Assembly: GCF_001641335.1 (NCBI RefSeq)
Contig: NZ_LVEM01000001.1
Coordinates: forward strand, 1,772,580-1,836,579
Length of the DNA stretch: 64,000 bases
Reading direction: 5' to 3'
Source: Bradyrhizobium stylosanthis
GTDB taxonomy: Bacteria; Pseudomonadota; Alphaproteobacteria; Rhizobiales; Xanthobacteraceae
The notes under the pieces: model-generated
Database searches by the model: none
Told to the model about the DNA's origin: nothing
What the model saw: the letters and a program-made list of their open reading frames with translations, nothing else
Made by a program: the position numbers and the translations under genes
Part shown: positions 22,968 to 31,276 of the stretch, piece by piece
Layout: each line of letters starts with the position of its first letter
Numbering within the stretch: the first letter of the stretch is position 1

Positions 22968-24059
22968 TCAGGTCTTGTTGCGCATCTTGCTGAGCAGATA
23001 GTTGTCGTAGAAGTTTTCCGCGATCTGCGTGTAGAACAGCAGCTCCTTCATATACGCGTCGTGGCTTTCCTTGGTGCGCTTGAACAGGTCGCTCTTGGCG
23101 GCGAGCTCGTTCAGATGCTCCTGGGTCGCGTTGTAGCAGGCTTCCATCACCGGCTGCGGGAATGCCTTGAGCTCCGCGCCGTTGGCGATCAGCCGCTTCA
23201 ACGCCGCCGGGTTCACGCTGTCGTACTTCTCGAGCATCCAGGCGCCTGCCGCGGACGCAGCCTGGTTGACGACCGCCTGGTACTGCTTGGGCAGGCTCGC
23301 CCATTTCTCGTCGTTGACGATCATGTGCAGCATGGCGCCGCCTTCCCACCAGCCGGGGAAGTAGTAGTACTTGGCGACCTTCTGGAAGCCGAGCTTCTCG
23401 TCGTCATAGGGGCCGACGAACTCGGCGGCGTCGATCGAGCCCTTCTCCAGCGCCGCATAGACGTCGCCGCCGGCGAGCTGCTGCGGCACGATGCCGAGCT
23501 TGGCCAGCACATGGCCCCCCATGCCGGCGATGCGGAATTTCAGGCCCTTGAGGTCGTCGACGGTCTTGATCTCCTTGCGGAACCAGCCGCCCATCTGGGT
23601 GCCGGAATTGCCGCAGAGGATGGCGTGCGTCTTGAACGGCTTCAGCGCCTCGTTGGTCAGCTCGGCGCCGCCGCCGAAGTACCACCAGGACTCCTGATGA
23701 CGATGGTTCATGCCGAACGGCGCGCCGGTGGCGTAGGCCAGCGCCGGCTCCTTGCCGATGTAGAAATACAGCGGCGTCTGCGCCATCTCGACCGAGGCGA
23801 CGCTGACGGCATCGAGCGCCTGCAGGCCCGGGACGAGCTCGCCGGCCGCGAAGGTCTGGATCTGGAACTTGTTGTCGGTGGCCTCGGCCACGTATTTCGC
23901 GAAGGTCTGCGCCGTGCCGTAGATGGTGTCGAGCGACTTCGGGAAGCTCGACGTCAGGCGCCATTTGATCTCGGGCGCGCTCTGCGCGATCGCAGGTGCA
24001 GCAACCAGCGTCGTCGCGCCGGCGACCGCGCCGCCCTTGAGGAATGTACGGCGTTTCAT
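22968..24059 (-). CDS. TRAP transporter substrate-binding protein (DctP/TakP type)
   Basis: A 363-residue periplasmic binding protein with a Tat-type leader (MKRRTFLKGGAVAG). The body fits the TakP/DctP group that binds 2-oxo acids and other carboxylates: FPKSLDTIYGTAQTFAKYV, the GGWFRKEIKTVDDLKGLKFRI segment, and the helical C-terminus. It is preceded by a conserved arginine-containing ligand region. No DctQ or DctM membrane gene lies next to it, so its transporter partners are elsewhere or it serves a sensing role. It is probably exported folded by the twin-arginine pathway. Confidence 0.9.
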   Translation of the reverse strand: MKRRTFLKGGAVAGATTLVAAPAIAQSAPEIKWRLTSSFPKSLDTIYGTAQTFAKYVAEATDNKFQIQTFAAGELVPGLQALDAVSVASVEMAQTPLYFYIGKEPALAYATGAPFGMNHRHQESWWYFGGGAELTNEALKPFKTHAILCGNSGTQMGGWFRKEIKTVDDLKGLKFRIAGMGGHVLAKLGIVPQQLAGGDVYAALEKGSIDAAEFVGPYDDEKLGFQKVAKYYYFPGWWEGGAMLHMIVNDEKWASLPKQYQAVVNQAASAAGAWMLEKYDSVNPAALKRLIANGAELKAFPQPVMEACYNATQEHLNELAAKSDLFKRTKESHDAYMKELLFYTQIAENFYDNYLLSKMRNKT

Positions 24060-24250
24060 GATCGGGTCTCTCCCTTGATGCAAAGCTTCGAAACGGGTGG
24101 CTCTGTGACCCGGCTGGCCACGGCCTTGGCCGACCGTTTGCCTGTTCCCGGCGCAGAGTTCAAGTTACGAGAACGCATGGCGCCGCTTCCATCGGCCGCC
24201 AAAAGGGCTTAACCAACCAAGGGCTTGATCAAAGACCTGCGAAAGGCGGC

Positions 24251-24805
24251 TCAGGCGTCCTGGAGAAAGACCGACAACGCCCGCTGCAGCTCCTTGAACG
24301 CGCGCGGTCCGATCTTGGCCGCGAGCGTCTTCTCGCTCTCGGCGATCGCCGGGCGGAGGCGGCCGAGCAGCGCGGCGCCGGCCTCCGTCAGATACAGCAC
24401 GTAATAGCGGCGGTTGATCGCTGAGGCCGAACGCTGCACCAGCCCCCGCCGCTCCAGATGATCCACGAGGCGCCCGAGCCCGGCCCGCTCGATCGAGAGG
24501 GATTGCGCAATGGCGAGCTGATTGACGCCCGGGTTGGCATCGATCACCGACAAGACCGAGAACTGCGCCGCGCTGATATCGAAGGCGGCGAGCCGGCGGC
24601 TGACGTCCTTGAAGACCCAGAGCTGGGCCCGCCGGATGCGATAGCCGAGCGAACGGGACAGGTCGTCGGAGGCGAGCAGCCTGGGCCGGCCGGTCTTTGC
24701 GGCCGGCGCGGGGCGCGGCGCGGATCGCTGCGGCTTCGTGGCGGGTGCCCGGCGCTGTGCGCCCTTGGACGATCGCTTCCTGACGCCCGCCTTCTTCGGC
24801 TCCAT
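24251..24805 (-). CDS. MarR family regulator with basic N-terminal tail
   Basis: A 184-residue regulator. The first 45 residues are Lys/Arg/Ala/Pro-rich (EPKKAGVRKRSSKG) and probably disordered. The winged helix follows: FDISAAQFSVLSVIDANPGV, then the recognition helix SIERAGLGRLVDHLERRGLV and wing NRRYYVLYLTEAG. The ATG at 24805 is chosen; an upstream ATG at 24868 adds 21 residues with no clear signal. It lies between the TRAP gene (same strand) and a tannase-like gene (opposite strand), so it may control either. The ligand is unknown. Confidence 0.85.
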   Translation of the reverse strand: MEPKKAGVRKRSSKGAQRRAPATKPQRSAPRPAPAAKTGRPRLLASDDLSRSLGYRIRRAQLWVFKDVSRRLAAFDISAAQFSVLSVIDANPGVNQLAIAQSLSIERAGLGRLVDHLERRGLVQRSASAINRRYYVLYLTEAGAALLGRLRPAIAESEKTLAAKIGPRAFKELQRALSVFLQDA

Positions 24806-25249
24806 CGACGATGATCTCTCGCAAGCCGGCGCTGCGGCATCCACCCCGGCCATCCGGGATTCGAACATCGAGACTATCGCAGCCGGCCCGGATCGAGAAG
24901 CCGGGCCGCCCCGCGCGCTTCGCGAGCACAGCTTCTACGACAGGTTGCACCGCATGATCGCGTGCCGCGTCATGTTGACACGGCAACATCGCGCGCCCTA
25001 GGATCGCGACATCCCGCCGCAACACGAGCGGGACCAAGGGGGATGACGTCCGTGCTTCCATCAGAGATGGGCAACGAGCCGCGCGCGCTTGCGCGTCGCG
25101 GCGCGATCTATGCGCGCAGTAGGCCGGCGCGCGATTGGCGTCCCGCCCCCCGCTTCGGCAACGACATCGTCAACGACACGATCTGAACGAACGCGCCTCC
25201 GCGGCGCGCTTTCGCTCGACCATGGTGGATGAAACTGGGAGGGACTGAC
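24806..25249. other. 444-bp divergent intergenic region
   Basis: Lies between the MarR gene and the tannase-like gene. It contains a sigma-70-like promoter candidate at 24975-25003. A 47-codon open frame (25043-25186) after a GGGGG run is possible but unsupported. I see no other structure. Confidence 0.5.
24975..25003 (+). promoter_or_regulatory. Candidate sigma-70-type promoter
   Basis: TTGACA at 24975-24980 and CTAGGA at 24998-25003 with 17-base spacing. It reads toward the tannase-like gene, 247 bases downstream. The -10 element is weak. Confidence 0.35.
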
Positions 25250-27106
25250 ATGAAACGCCTATTTCTCGCATCGACGATCATGGCCGGCTGTGCCGCTGTG
25301 GGCACGCAGGCCATCGCGCACGGATTTCCGCCGAGCGGGGTCGCGCCGCGCGCGTCCTGCACGGCCCTCACCGGCCTCACGCTGCCGAACACGCAGATCC
25401 TGAGCGCGACGCAGAAGTCGGGCTATTGCAACGTGATCGGCATCATCAACAAGCGCGTGTCGACGCAGGACCCCGATCATTTCACCTACGGCATCGGCTT
25501 CGCGCTCAACCTGCCCAACACCTGGCACGGCCGGTTCGAGATGATGGGCGGCGGCGGCACCGACGGCAGCCTCAATGCCGATCCGCAAGGCGCCGCCGGT
25601 GTCGAACTCGGCCAGGGCTGGGCCGTCGCGGCCAATGACGGCGGGCACGAGGACAACGCCAACAATGTTGTCGGCGGACATCAGGACGACGATGTCAATG
25701 CCGGCGGCTCCGCGCATTTCGCGATCGACGCGCAGGCGCGCAGGGACTACGGCTACAACGGCATCGAGAAGACCGCGACGATCTCCCAGAAGATCATCTC
25801 CTATTTCTACGGGCTCGACACGGTCTATTCCTACATCATGGGCTGCTCGAACGGCGGCCGCGACGCCATGATGGCCTCGCAGCGCTTCCCCTGGCTGTTC
25901 GACGGCGTCATCTCGCAAAATCCTGGTTTCAACCTGCCGCAGGCGGGCCTTGCGGAAGCCTGGAACGAGCAGGTGCTCGGCACGCTCTCGACCAGCACGG
26001 ACGTCAACGGCCAGCCGTTCATTCCCGACACGTTTCCCGTGCAGGACCTCCAGGTGGCCTCGGCCGCGATCCTGAGCGCCTGCGATGCCCTCGACGGATT
26101 GGTCGACGGCATCATCGACAATTATCACGCCTGCACGGCGAAGAAGGTGTATCCGGCGCTCGCCAAGTACACATGCGGCACCGGCTCGCACGGCAACACG
26201 CCGCATGGCGGCACTTGCCTCACCACCGGGCAAGTGGACGCGCTCAAAAAGATCTATGCCGGCCCGGTCAACTCCAGGGGACAACGGCTCTATTCGAACT
26301 GGTTCTGGGACGCCGGCATCTGGACGCCGCCGACCGCGCCGGGCGCGGGCTGGCAACTCTGGAACGTCGTCACCGCGCCGGTGCCTGGGGTCAACACCGC
26401 GATCAACCTGACGCTCGGCGCGGGCGCTATCCCGATGATCTTCCAGACCCCGCCGGTCGTCACGCCCGTGAACGGGCCGAACGGCCAGGAAGCCTTCGTG
26501 TTCAAATTCAACTTCGACACCGACGCGCCGAAGATCTTCACGAAGACGGCCGCCTATCCCGAGAGCAGCATGGACTTCATGGCGGCGACCTCGACCGATC
26601 TGCGTCCGTTCAAGTCGCGCGGCGGCAAGCTGATCATCTCCTCCTCGGTCAATGACGGTATCTTCTCTGGCGCTGCGATCGCCCGCTGGTACCGCAACAT
26701 GGACCGGCGCATGAGCGGACGCGCCGAGGATTTCGCGCGGCTGTTCATGGTGCCGAACATGGCCCATTGCGGCGGCGGCGCGGCCACCGCGAGCTTCGCC
26801 GGAAACGAGCTCAAGGCCCTCACCGACTGGGTCGAGAAAGGCATCGCGCCGGAGCGCATCGTCGCGGCCAACACCAATGCCACCTCGCCCTATCCGGCCG
26901 GCGGGCTGTTCGATCCGCGCATTGCCCAGAACTTCCCGGCCAGCGGCACGCGGCCGCTCTGCGTCTATCCGAAGATCGCGGCCTACAAGGGCAGCGGACT
27001 GACCAACGACGCCGGCAGTTTCGCCTGCATCGACCCCGGCTTCAGGCCGGGCGGCGACCACGACTTCCACGATGACGACGACGGGCGCGGCGACGACAGG
27101 CATTGA
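25250..27106 (+). CDS. Tannase/feruloyl esterase family hydrolase
   Basis: A 618-residue secreted esterase with a signal peptide (residues 1-24, TQAIAHG). The catalytic serine lies in GCSNGGRDAM (GCSxGGR of the family) and the catalytic His in NMAHCGGG near residue 505. A Ca-binding-like segment CDALDGLVDGIIDNYHAC has the paired cysteines that bring the Ser and His together. It would cleave ester bonds of plant phenolics (gallate or ferulate esters) in the periplasm. The C-terminus is an unusual Asp/His-rich tail (DHDFHDDDDGRGDDRH), possibly metal-binding. A GGGAGGG site precedes the ATG. Confidence 0.9.
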   Translation: MKRLFLASTIMAGCAAVGTQAIAHGFPPSGVAPRASCTALTGLTLPNTQILSATQKSGYCNVIGIINKRVSTQDPDHFTYGIGFALNLPNTWHGRFEMMGGGGTDGSLNADPQGAAGVELGQGWAVAANDGGHEDNANNVVGGHQDDDVNAGGSAHFAIDAQARRDYGYNGIEKTATISQKIISYFYGLDTVYSYIMGCSNGGRDAMMASQRFPWLFDGVISQNPGFNLPQAGLAEAWNEQVLGTLSTSTDVNGQPFIPDTFPVQDLQVASAAILSACDALDGLVDGIIDNYHACTAKKVYPALAKYTCGTGSHGNTPHGGTCLTTGQVDALKKIYAGPVNSRGQRLYSNWFWDAGIWTPPTAPGAGWQLWNVVTAPVPGVNTAINLTLGAGAIPMIFQTPPVVTPVNGPNGQEAFVFKFNFDTDAPKIFTKTAAYPESSMDFMAATSTDLRPFKSRGGKLIISSSVNDGIFSGAAIARWYRNMDRRMSGRAEDFARLFMVPNMAHCGGGAATASFAGNELKALTDWVEKGIAPERIVAANTNATSPYPAGGLFDPRIAQNFPASGTRPLCVYPKIAAYKGSGLTNDAGSFACIDPGFRPGGDHDFHDDDDGRGDDRH

Positions 27107-27120
27107 GGCGTCGTCTGTCC

Positions 27121-27267
27121 CTCTCGTGCCCCGGACGCAGCGCAGCGCCCTCTTCGGCGGTGCGCTGCAGAGCCGGGGCCCATGCTTCCACGTTGTACCG
27201 TGCTCGCTCTGGGTCCCGGCCCTGCGCGGCAGCGCAAGAGCGCTGCAGCGCGTCCGGGACACGAGAT
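27121..27267. repeat. Palindromic intergenic repeat, copy B
   Basis: Begins CTCTCGTGCCCCGGACGC and ends GCGTCCGGGACACGAG. Its reverse complement aligns with 15381-15522 over the whole length, differing mainly in the central 30 bases. Confidence 0.85.
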
Positions 27268-27314
27268 CGATCACGCGCGTGCGCTCATCTGTCCTTGCGA
27301 AATGTCCTAAGCCC

Positions 27315-27818
27315 TCACGCGTCGTCGGCCCGCGCGTACAGCCCGGCCATGAACTCGCCGAACGTCGGCGCCAGCGGCAGCACGTAGCCCCATTGGTCCG
27401 ACATCGCCTGCGCGAGCGTCCAGCCCTCGTCGTAGCTGGCGACCTCGTGATCGATGAACCAGATCCTGCCGAAATGCGCCTCGTCGATCGTCATGCAGAT
27501 CGGGTTGCCGCCATGATCGCTCATGATCCACAGCAACTCGTCGATCGTCGGCCATTGCGGCGTCTTGCGCGTGCGGACCAGCGAGCAGACGTCGCGCCGC
27601 AATCCCAGCACCTCCTGGACCGCGCCGGCCCAGTGCCCTTGCGGCCAGTTGAACCGGGCCCAGCCCTGGAAATAGCCGCCGGCGCAGGCCAGCAGGAACG
27701 AACGATACTCGTCCGGCAAGCGGCAGCCGATCGACTTCTCAAACGACTCAAGCGCCGCTGGCGTCGGCCGCTTGGTGCCGGCGCGATCGACGCCGGCAAT
27801 GAATTCCGGGATATCCAT
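27315..27818 (-). CDS. SMI1/KNR4 (SUKH) family protein
   Basis: A 167-residue protein. The SUKH pattern is seen: N-terminal helix with ESFEKSIGCRLPDEYRSFLLACAGGYF, then Trp/Phe-rich strands, a DELLWIMSDHGGNPICM strand-turn, and a C-terminal helix (FGEFMAGLY). SUKH proteins often act as immunity partners of secreted toxins. No toxin gene is adjacent, so this may be an orphan immunity gene or a housekeeping member. No signal peptide. It is bounded by intergenic repeats on both sides (27121-27267 and 27896-27930). Confidence 0.8.
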   Translation of the reverse strand: MDIPEFIAGVDRAGTKRPTPAALESFEKSIGCRLPDEYRSFLLACAGGYFQGWARFNWPQGHWAGAVQEVLGLRRDVCSLVRTRKTPQWPTIDELLWIMSDHGGNPICMTIDEAHFGRIWFIDHEVASYDEGWTLAQAMSDQWGYVLPLAPTFGEFMAGLYARADDA

Positions 27819-27895
27819 GCGATCCTGTGTCCTTCGCGCGAAACGCGTCCAGGCTTGGTCGCAGCCCAGTAAGGACAGGTTCGGTGAGATGGCCG

Positions 27896-27930
27896 GAGCC
27901 CGGATGGAGCAAAGCGCAATGCCGGACGGA
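27896..27930. repeat. Degenerate copy of the AGCCCGGAT repeat
   Basis: GAGCCCGGATGGAGCAAAGC resembles the left part of the repeats at 22782 and 34909, but the right arm is eroded (GCCGGACGG instead of ATCCGGGCT). Confidence 0.6.
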
Positions 27931-27962
27931 CTATCGCGCAGTGAAAGCTACCAGAGCGCTGC

Positions 27963-28220
27963 TCAGAGCAGCTTCGCGCTCACGAACAGCGCGCGCACGG
28001 CGTTGGTTGCCTGCACTGCCAGCATGGCGTTTCCGGCCGCGCCCTCGAGGGCCGCAACCGCGTCCTCATGCAGCGAGCGGAATTCCATCCACTCCACCGA
28101 TTTGAAATTGGTCAGGAATTGATAGGCCTGGCCGACGGTCGCAATCGCCAGCGTGTCTCCGTTCAGCTTGATCTTGAACGTCGTGCGCAGCGGGGTTTCG
28201 GAGTTTGCTGGATCACTCAT
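27963..28220 (-). CDS. DUF982-like small protein
   Basis: An 85-residue cytoplasmic protein. Short strands (TTFKIKLNGDTLAIATV) are followed by a helix (GQAYQFLTNF) and a second long helix (AVAALEGAAGNAMLAVQATNAVRALFVSA), the pattern of DUF982 proteins widespread in Rhizobiales. Function unknown. The ATG at 28220 starts the family-like part; the ribosome site is weak. It lies between the SUKH gene and the DUF2778 gene on the same strand, with 80 bases to the latter, so co-transcription is possible. Confidence 0.65.
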   Translation of the reverse strand: MSDPANSETPLRTTFKIKLNGDTLAIATVGQAYQFLTNFKSVEWMEFRSLHEDAVAALEGAAGNAMLAVQATNAVRALFVSAKLL

Positions 28221-28300
28221 GAGCTGCTTCTGGACGATGACGACTTAACGAAGGGGAAACGGCAGCCCCGCCGCAGCAGGCAAATGTCGAACATCGAATA

Positions 28301-29323
28301 TCAGGAGTCGGTGCTGGCGCGCTGCGAGGCGGTCGCCGATCCGCTCAGGCTCGGCACCACGACCAGGCGGTTGAACTCGCCATTGTCGTAGGACTTCAGG
28401 AAGCGATCATAGTCCTTGATCGAGACGCAGCCGTTGGAATCGCCGCGCGGGCCGAGCATGTAATTGTGGGTGAGCAGGCCGACGCGGCCGAGAGCGCTGG
28501 TGCCGTCGGTCGGGGTCATGCGCAGCGCGCGGACGCCATGGAACGGCTTTTCGCGGGGCTTCAAATCGTAGGTCGCCGGCGGGGTCGCACCGACCATGCG
28601 CTGGTCCACATGCTGCGGGTCGTCCATCAGCGCGCCCATGCCCGAATGGGCTTCCAGCGCGATTCCGCTCGGCAGGTAGAGCGCCTTGGCCGAGATGTCG
28701 TAGACCGCGGTACGCGAATCATAGCCGAGCGCGGCGAGATCAGGCGCCTTGGCGAACAGGCCGTCACCGGGCGTCAGCGAGGCCAGCTTGATCTTGTCGG
28801 TGAATTTCTCGAAGAAGTTGCGGTTGTCGACCCTGGGATTGGTCTCGGCATAGGACTGGCTCGAGGCGATCTGGGCGGAGAAGTCGGCCTGGACCGGACG
28901 CGAGCGCGGCATCGGGACAGCGGCGTCGGCGCGCTGCGAGGGCTTCGCCTCCTCGGCCACATGGCGGTCGTCCTCGGTCAGGGTCGAGCGCCACTCGTCG
29001 CCCTGGAGCTTCTGGGCCAGCATCGCCTTGGCATCGCGCAGCTTGAGCTGGACCGCGTTCACGGCGGAGCGCTCCAGCGACCGCAGGCCGAGCTCGCGGG
29101 CGGGCGGGTTGGCCGACGCCGACGCGAAACGGTCCTCGAAGGACGGTGAATTGGCAGGCGGCAGCGCGGCGGTGACGAGCGGGGTCGAATCGCCGATATC
29201 GGCGACCCAGGCGGCAGCGCCGAGCGCCAGCGCGACGGCCGCCAAGGACAGCATTATCGTCTCCGCTCGCCCAATACGGCGGCGCGACAACAGCCTCTCG
29301 GCGCGTGCGCGGTCGGAAACCAT
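28301..29323 (-). CDS. DUF2778 (L,D-transpeptidase-like) membrane protein
   Basis: A 340-residue protein. One N-terminal transmembrane helix (about 24-42, LSLAAVALALGAAAWVA) anchors it, with the rest in the periplasm. After a variable linker (about 45-210) the DUF2778 domain follows: AVYDISAKALYLPSGIALEAHSG, then RALRMTPTDGT and the catalytic-like GPRGDSNGCVSIKDYD with His (LLTHNYM) and Cys as in L,D-transpeptidases. It may modify peptidoglycan or murein-linked proteins. It stands alone, and the start codon is clear. Confidence 0.82.
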   Translation of the reverse strand: MVSDRARAERLLSRRRIGRAETIMLSLAAVALALGAAAWVADIGDSTPLVTAALPPANSPSFEDRFASASANPPARELGLRSLERSAVNAVQLKLRDAKAMLAQKLQGDEWRSTLTEDDRHVAEEAKPSQRADAAVPMPRSRPVQADFSAQIASSQSYAETNPRVDNRNFFEKFTDKIKLASLTPGDGLFAKAPDLAALGYDSRTAVYDISAKALYLPSGIALEAHSGMGALMDDPQHVDQRMVGATPPATYDLKPREKPFHGVRALRMTPTDGTSALGRVGLLTHNYMLGPRGDSNGCVSIKDYDRFLKSYDNGEFNRLVVVPSLSGSATASQRASTDS

Positions 29324-29444
29324 CAGATCCCCAAATCGACCCCCGGGGGGCCCAACCCCCGCCCGGAGACTCTATACCAGCTACCACATTGGGAGCCAAA
29401 AGTTAGGCATAATCGCGGCCGGATAGGCGGCACCAAGGTATCCC

Positions 29445-29882
29445 ATGACCGATCCTTTCGACCTAGATCGCTTCGTCCGGGCCCAAGACCCGGTTTTTCG
29501 CGACGTCCAGGGGGAGCTGGCAAGGGGCCGGAAGCAGAGCCACTGGATGTGGTTCGTTTTCCCGCAGATCGCCGGCCTCGGCTTCAGCACCATGTCGCAG
29601 CGCTATGCCATCGGCTCCCGCGCAGAGGCCGTGGCCTACCTCGCCCACCCCCTCCTCGGCCCGCGGCTGATCGAGTGCACGCGACTCGTGCTTGGGGTCG
29701 ATGGCCGGACCATCAACGCGATCCTCGGCGCGCCCGACGACGCCAAGTTCCGCTCGTCGATGACGCTGTTCGGCGCCGTGTCCAATGAGCCCGTTTTCGA
29801 TGAGGCGCTCGCCCGGTATTTCGCGAGCGAGCGTGACGCCGCGACGCTGGAGATCCTCGCAAGGCTCGATCGGCCGGCGTAG
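29445..29882 (+). CDS. DUF1810 family protein
   Basis: A 145-residue cytoplasmic protein typical in length and sequence for DUF1810: DLDRFVRAQDPVF at the start, a GRKQSHWMWFVFPQIAGLG core, the SRAEAVAYLAHPLLGPRLIE helix, and FRSSMTLFGAVSNEP. The family is widespread in bacteria and has no established activity. It is mostly helical with a conserved His-Trp-Met-Trp-Phe patch. The ATG at 29445 is the first in the family-like part. It ends ten bases before the convergent enoyl-CoA hydratase gene. Confidence 0.88.
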   Translation: MTDPFDLDRFVRAQDPVFRDVQGELARGRKQSHWMWFVFPQIAGLGFSTMSQRYAIGSRAEAVAYLAHPLLGPRLIECTRLVLGVDGRTINAILGAPDDAKFRSSMTLFGAVSNEPVFDEALARYFASERDAATLEILARLDRPA

Positions 29883-29891
29883 CGCCTGCGA

Positions 29892-30668
29892 TCAGCGCCC
29901 CTGGAAGACGGCCGCGCGACGCTCGATGAAGGACTGGATGCCCTCCTTCGCGTCCGCGCTGCCCAGCACGCGATCGCGGATTTTCGGGATATGGGCGATC
30001 GCAGCCGCCTCGCCGGCTTCGACATATTTCGCTGCCGCTTCCTTCGTCACCTGGATGCCGAGCGGTGCGTTGCGCGCGATGATGGCGGCGAGCGCCATCG
30101 CCCGTTCGATCTGCTCACCCGCCGGCACGACCTCCTGCACGAGGCCGATCGCATGCGCGCGCGGCGCCGAGAACTCGTCGCACAGGAACAGATGATACAT
30201 CGCATCGCCCCAGCCGGCGCGCGACAGGAAGCGGAAATGCGCACCGCCGAGCGGCGCGATCCCGCGCTTGGCTTCCATCTGGCAGAAGCGTGAATCGTCG
30301 GCCGCGATCACGATGTCGCCGGCGAGCATCAGCTCGATGCCGATGGTGAAGACGATGCCCTGCACCGCCGTGACAACGGGCTTTCGGCAACGCTTGTTCA
30401 GCCCGAACGGATCGACATTGCCCGCCTTGATGTTGCGCTTTTCCGCGGTGGGTCCGAAGAATTTCGGCATGTCGAGACCGGCGGTGAAATCCTTGCCTTC
30501 GGCGCAGATCACGCCGACGCGGTAGGCCTCGTTGTCGTGCAGCTCGGTGAGTGCATCGGACAATCGCTCCATCATCGCCGGGGTGAACGCGTTCTTCTTC
30601 GCGGCATTGTCGATGATGATCTTGAAGACGTGGCCGTGCACCTCGGTGCGGATCTGACCTTCGCTCAT
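29892..30668 (-). CDS. Enoyl-CoA hydratase/isomerase family protein
   Basis: A 258-residue crotonase-fold enzyme. The oxyanion-hole segments GKDFTAGLDM and VQGIVFTIGIELMLAGD are present. Glu residues in IELML and in CQMEAKRGIAP match the two catalytic acids of hydratases. It should hydrate or isomerise a 2-enoyl-CoA. It lies 35 bases downstream of the tautomerase-like gene on the same strand; both read away from the TetR-hydratase pair. That arrangement suggests a small catabolic module under shared TetR control. The exact substrate is not visible. Confidence 0.88.
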   Translation of the reverse strand: MSEGQIRTEVHGHVFKIIIDNAAKKNAFTPAMMERLSDALTELHDNEAYRVGVICAEGKDFTAGLDMPKFFGPTAEKRNIKAGNVDPFGLNKRCRKPVVTAVQGIVFTIGIELMLAGDIVIAADDSRFCQMEAKRGIAPLGGAHFRFLSRAGWGDAMYHLFLCDEFSAPRAHAIGLVQEVVPAGEQIERAMALAAIIARNAPLGIQVTKEAAAKYVEAGEAAAIAHIPKIRDRVLGSADAKEGIQSFIERRAAVFQGR

Positions 30669-30703
30669 GTGTTTCTCTCCGGATTGTTGGTGTTGGCAGA
30701 ACG

Positions 30704-31186
30704 TCAGGCCGGCGACTTGATCGCCGCGCGGATCGCATCGGTCCGCGCCGGCGTGAATACGCCGGAGTCCAGAAGCTGAAGGATCGAGAGCACCCCGCCG
30801 CGCGATCCCCAGCTTCCCTCATCGATGATCTCGAAATTGACCCACCAGGTCGGCGACGGCGCCGGCATGCAGCAGGCCTCCGCAAGCCGCGCCAGCACGT
30901 TGCGGATCACCTCCGCACGCAGCTGCGCGGGCCACGCCGCGTTCATCACCGCGATATTCACCGTGATGATGTCGCGTGGTGGATCCTGGTCGCACAGCAA
31001 CCGGCCGCCGATCGCCATGCAGTCGGCCGGCAGGTCATGGAAGTGCACCTGAAAACCCATTCGCGCCGCCGGCGCGTGCTGGCCGACCTCCGGCTCGAGC
31101 ACGGCGTCGGTCAGGCTTTCCGCGAGACGCCGGCGCTGCGGCAGGCCGAGCCGCCCGGCCGGCGCGGTCACGGTGATGATGGTCAA
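30704..31186 (-). CDS. Tautomerase-like protein lacking Pro-1
   Basis: A 160-residue protein made of two 4-oxalocrotonate-tautomerase-like halves (each a strand, then a helix such as LPQRRRLAESLTDAVLEP and WPAQLRAEVIRNVLARLAEAC). It starts at a TTG (31186) with a GGAGGAGG site. The mature start is MTIITV, so the catalytic N-terminal proline of the family is missing and Thr stands there. The internal second half also begins ITVNIAV. It may therefore be non-classical. It is the first gene of the unit with the enoyl-CoA hydratase and is divergent from a TetR gene. Confidence 0.65.
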   Translation of the reverse strand: MTIITVTAPAGRLGLPQRRRLAESLTDAVLEPEVGQHAPAARMGFQVHFHDLPADCMAIGGRLLCDQDPPRDIITVNIAVMNAAWPAQLRAEVIRNVLARLAEACCMPAPSPTWWVNFEIIDEGSWGSRGGVLSILQLLDSGVFTPARTDAIRAAIKSPA

Positions 31187-31204
31187 ATCGGCCCTCCTCC
31201 GCGG

Positions 31205-31222
31205 ATATGACGATCGTCATAT
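31205..31222. promoter_or_regulatory. Candidate TetR operator 1 (perfect palindrome)
   Basis: ATATGACGATCGTCATAT, a perfect 18-bp palindrome between the divergent tautomerase-like and TetR genes, 19 bases before the tautomerase-like start codon. Confidence 0.75.
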
Positions 31223-31237
31223 TTCAGGACGACTTGC

Positions 31238-31255
31238 CTATGTCAAGCGTCATAG
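31238..31255. promoter_or_regulatory. Candidate TetR operator 2
   Basis: CTATGTCAAGCGTCATAG aligns with operator 1 at 13 of 18 positions (shared TATG.C.A.CGTCATA). The two sites are 33 bases apart centre to centre, and this one lies 22 bases before the TetR GTG. Confidence 0.65.
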
Positions 31256-31276
31256 TCTAGATGGAGGCAACCAATC

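Noticed and set aside
25043..25186. 47-codon plus-strand open frame after a GGGGG run
   Set aside because: Good ribosome-like site, but low-complexity Arg/Ala composition and no recognisable similarity; left undecided.
25259..27274. 671-codon minus-strand open frame
   Set aside because: Antisense to the tannase-like gene, which has intact catalytic motifs and a signal peptide.
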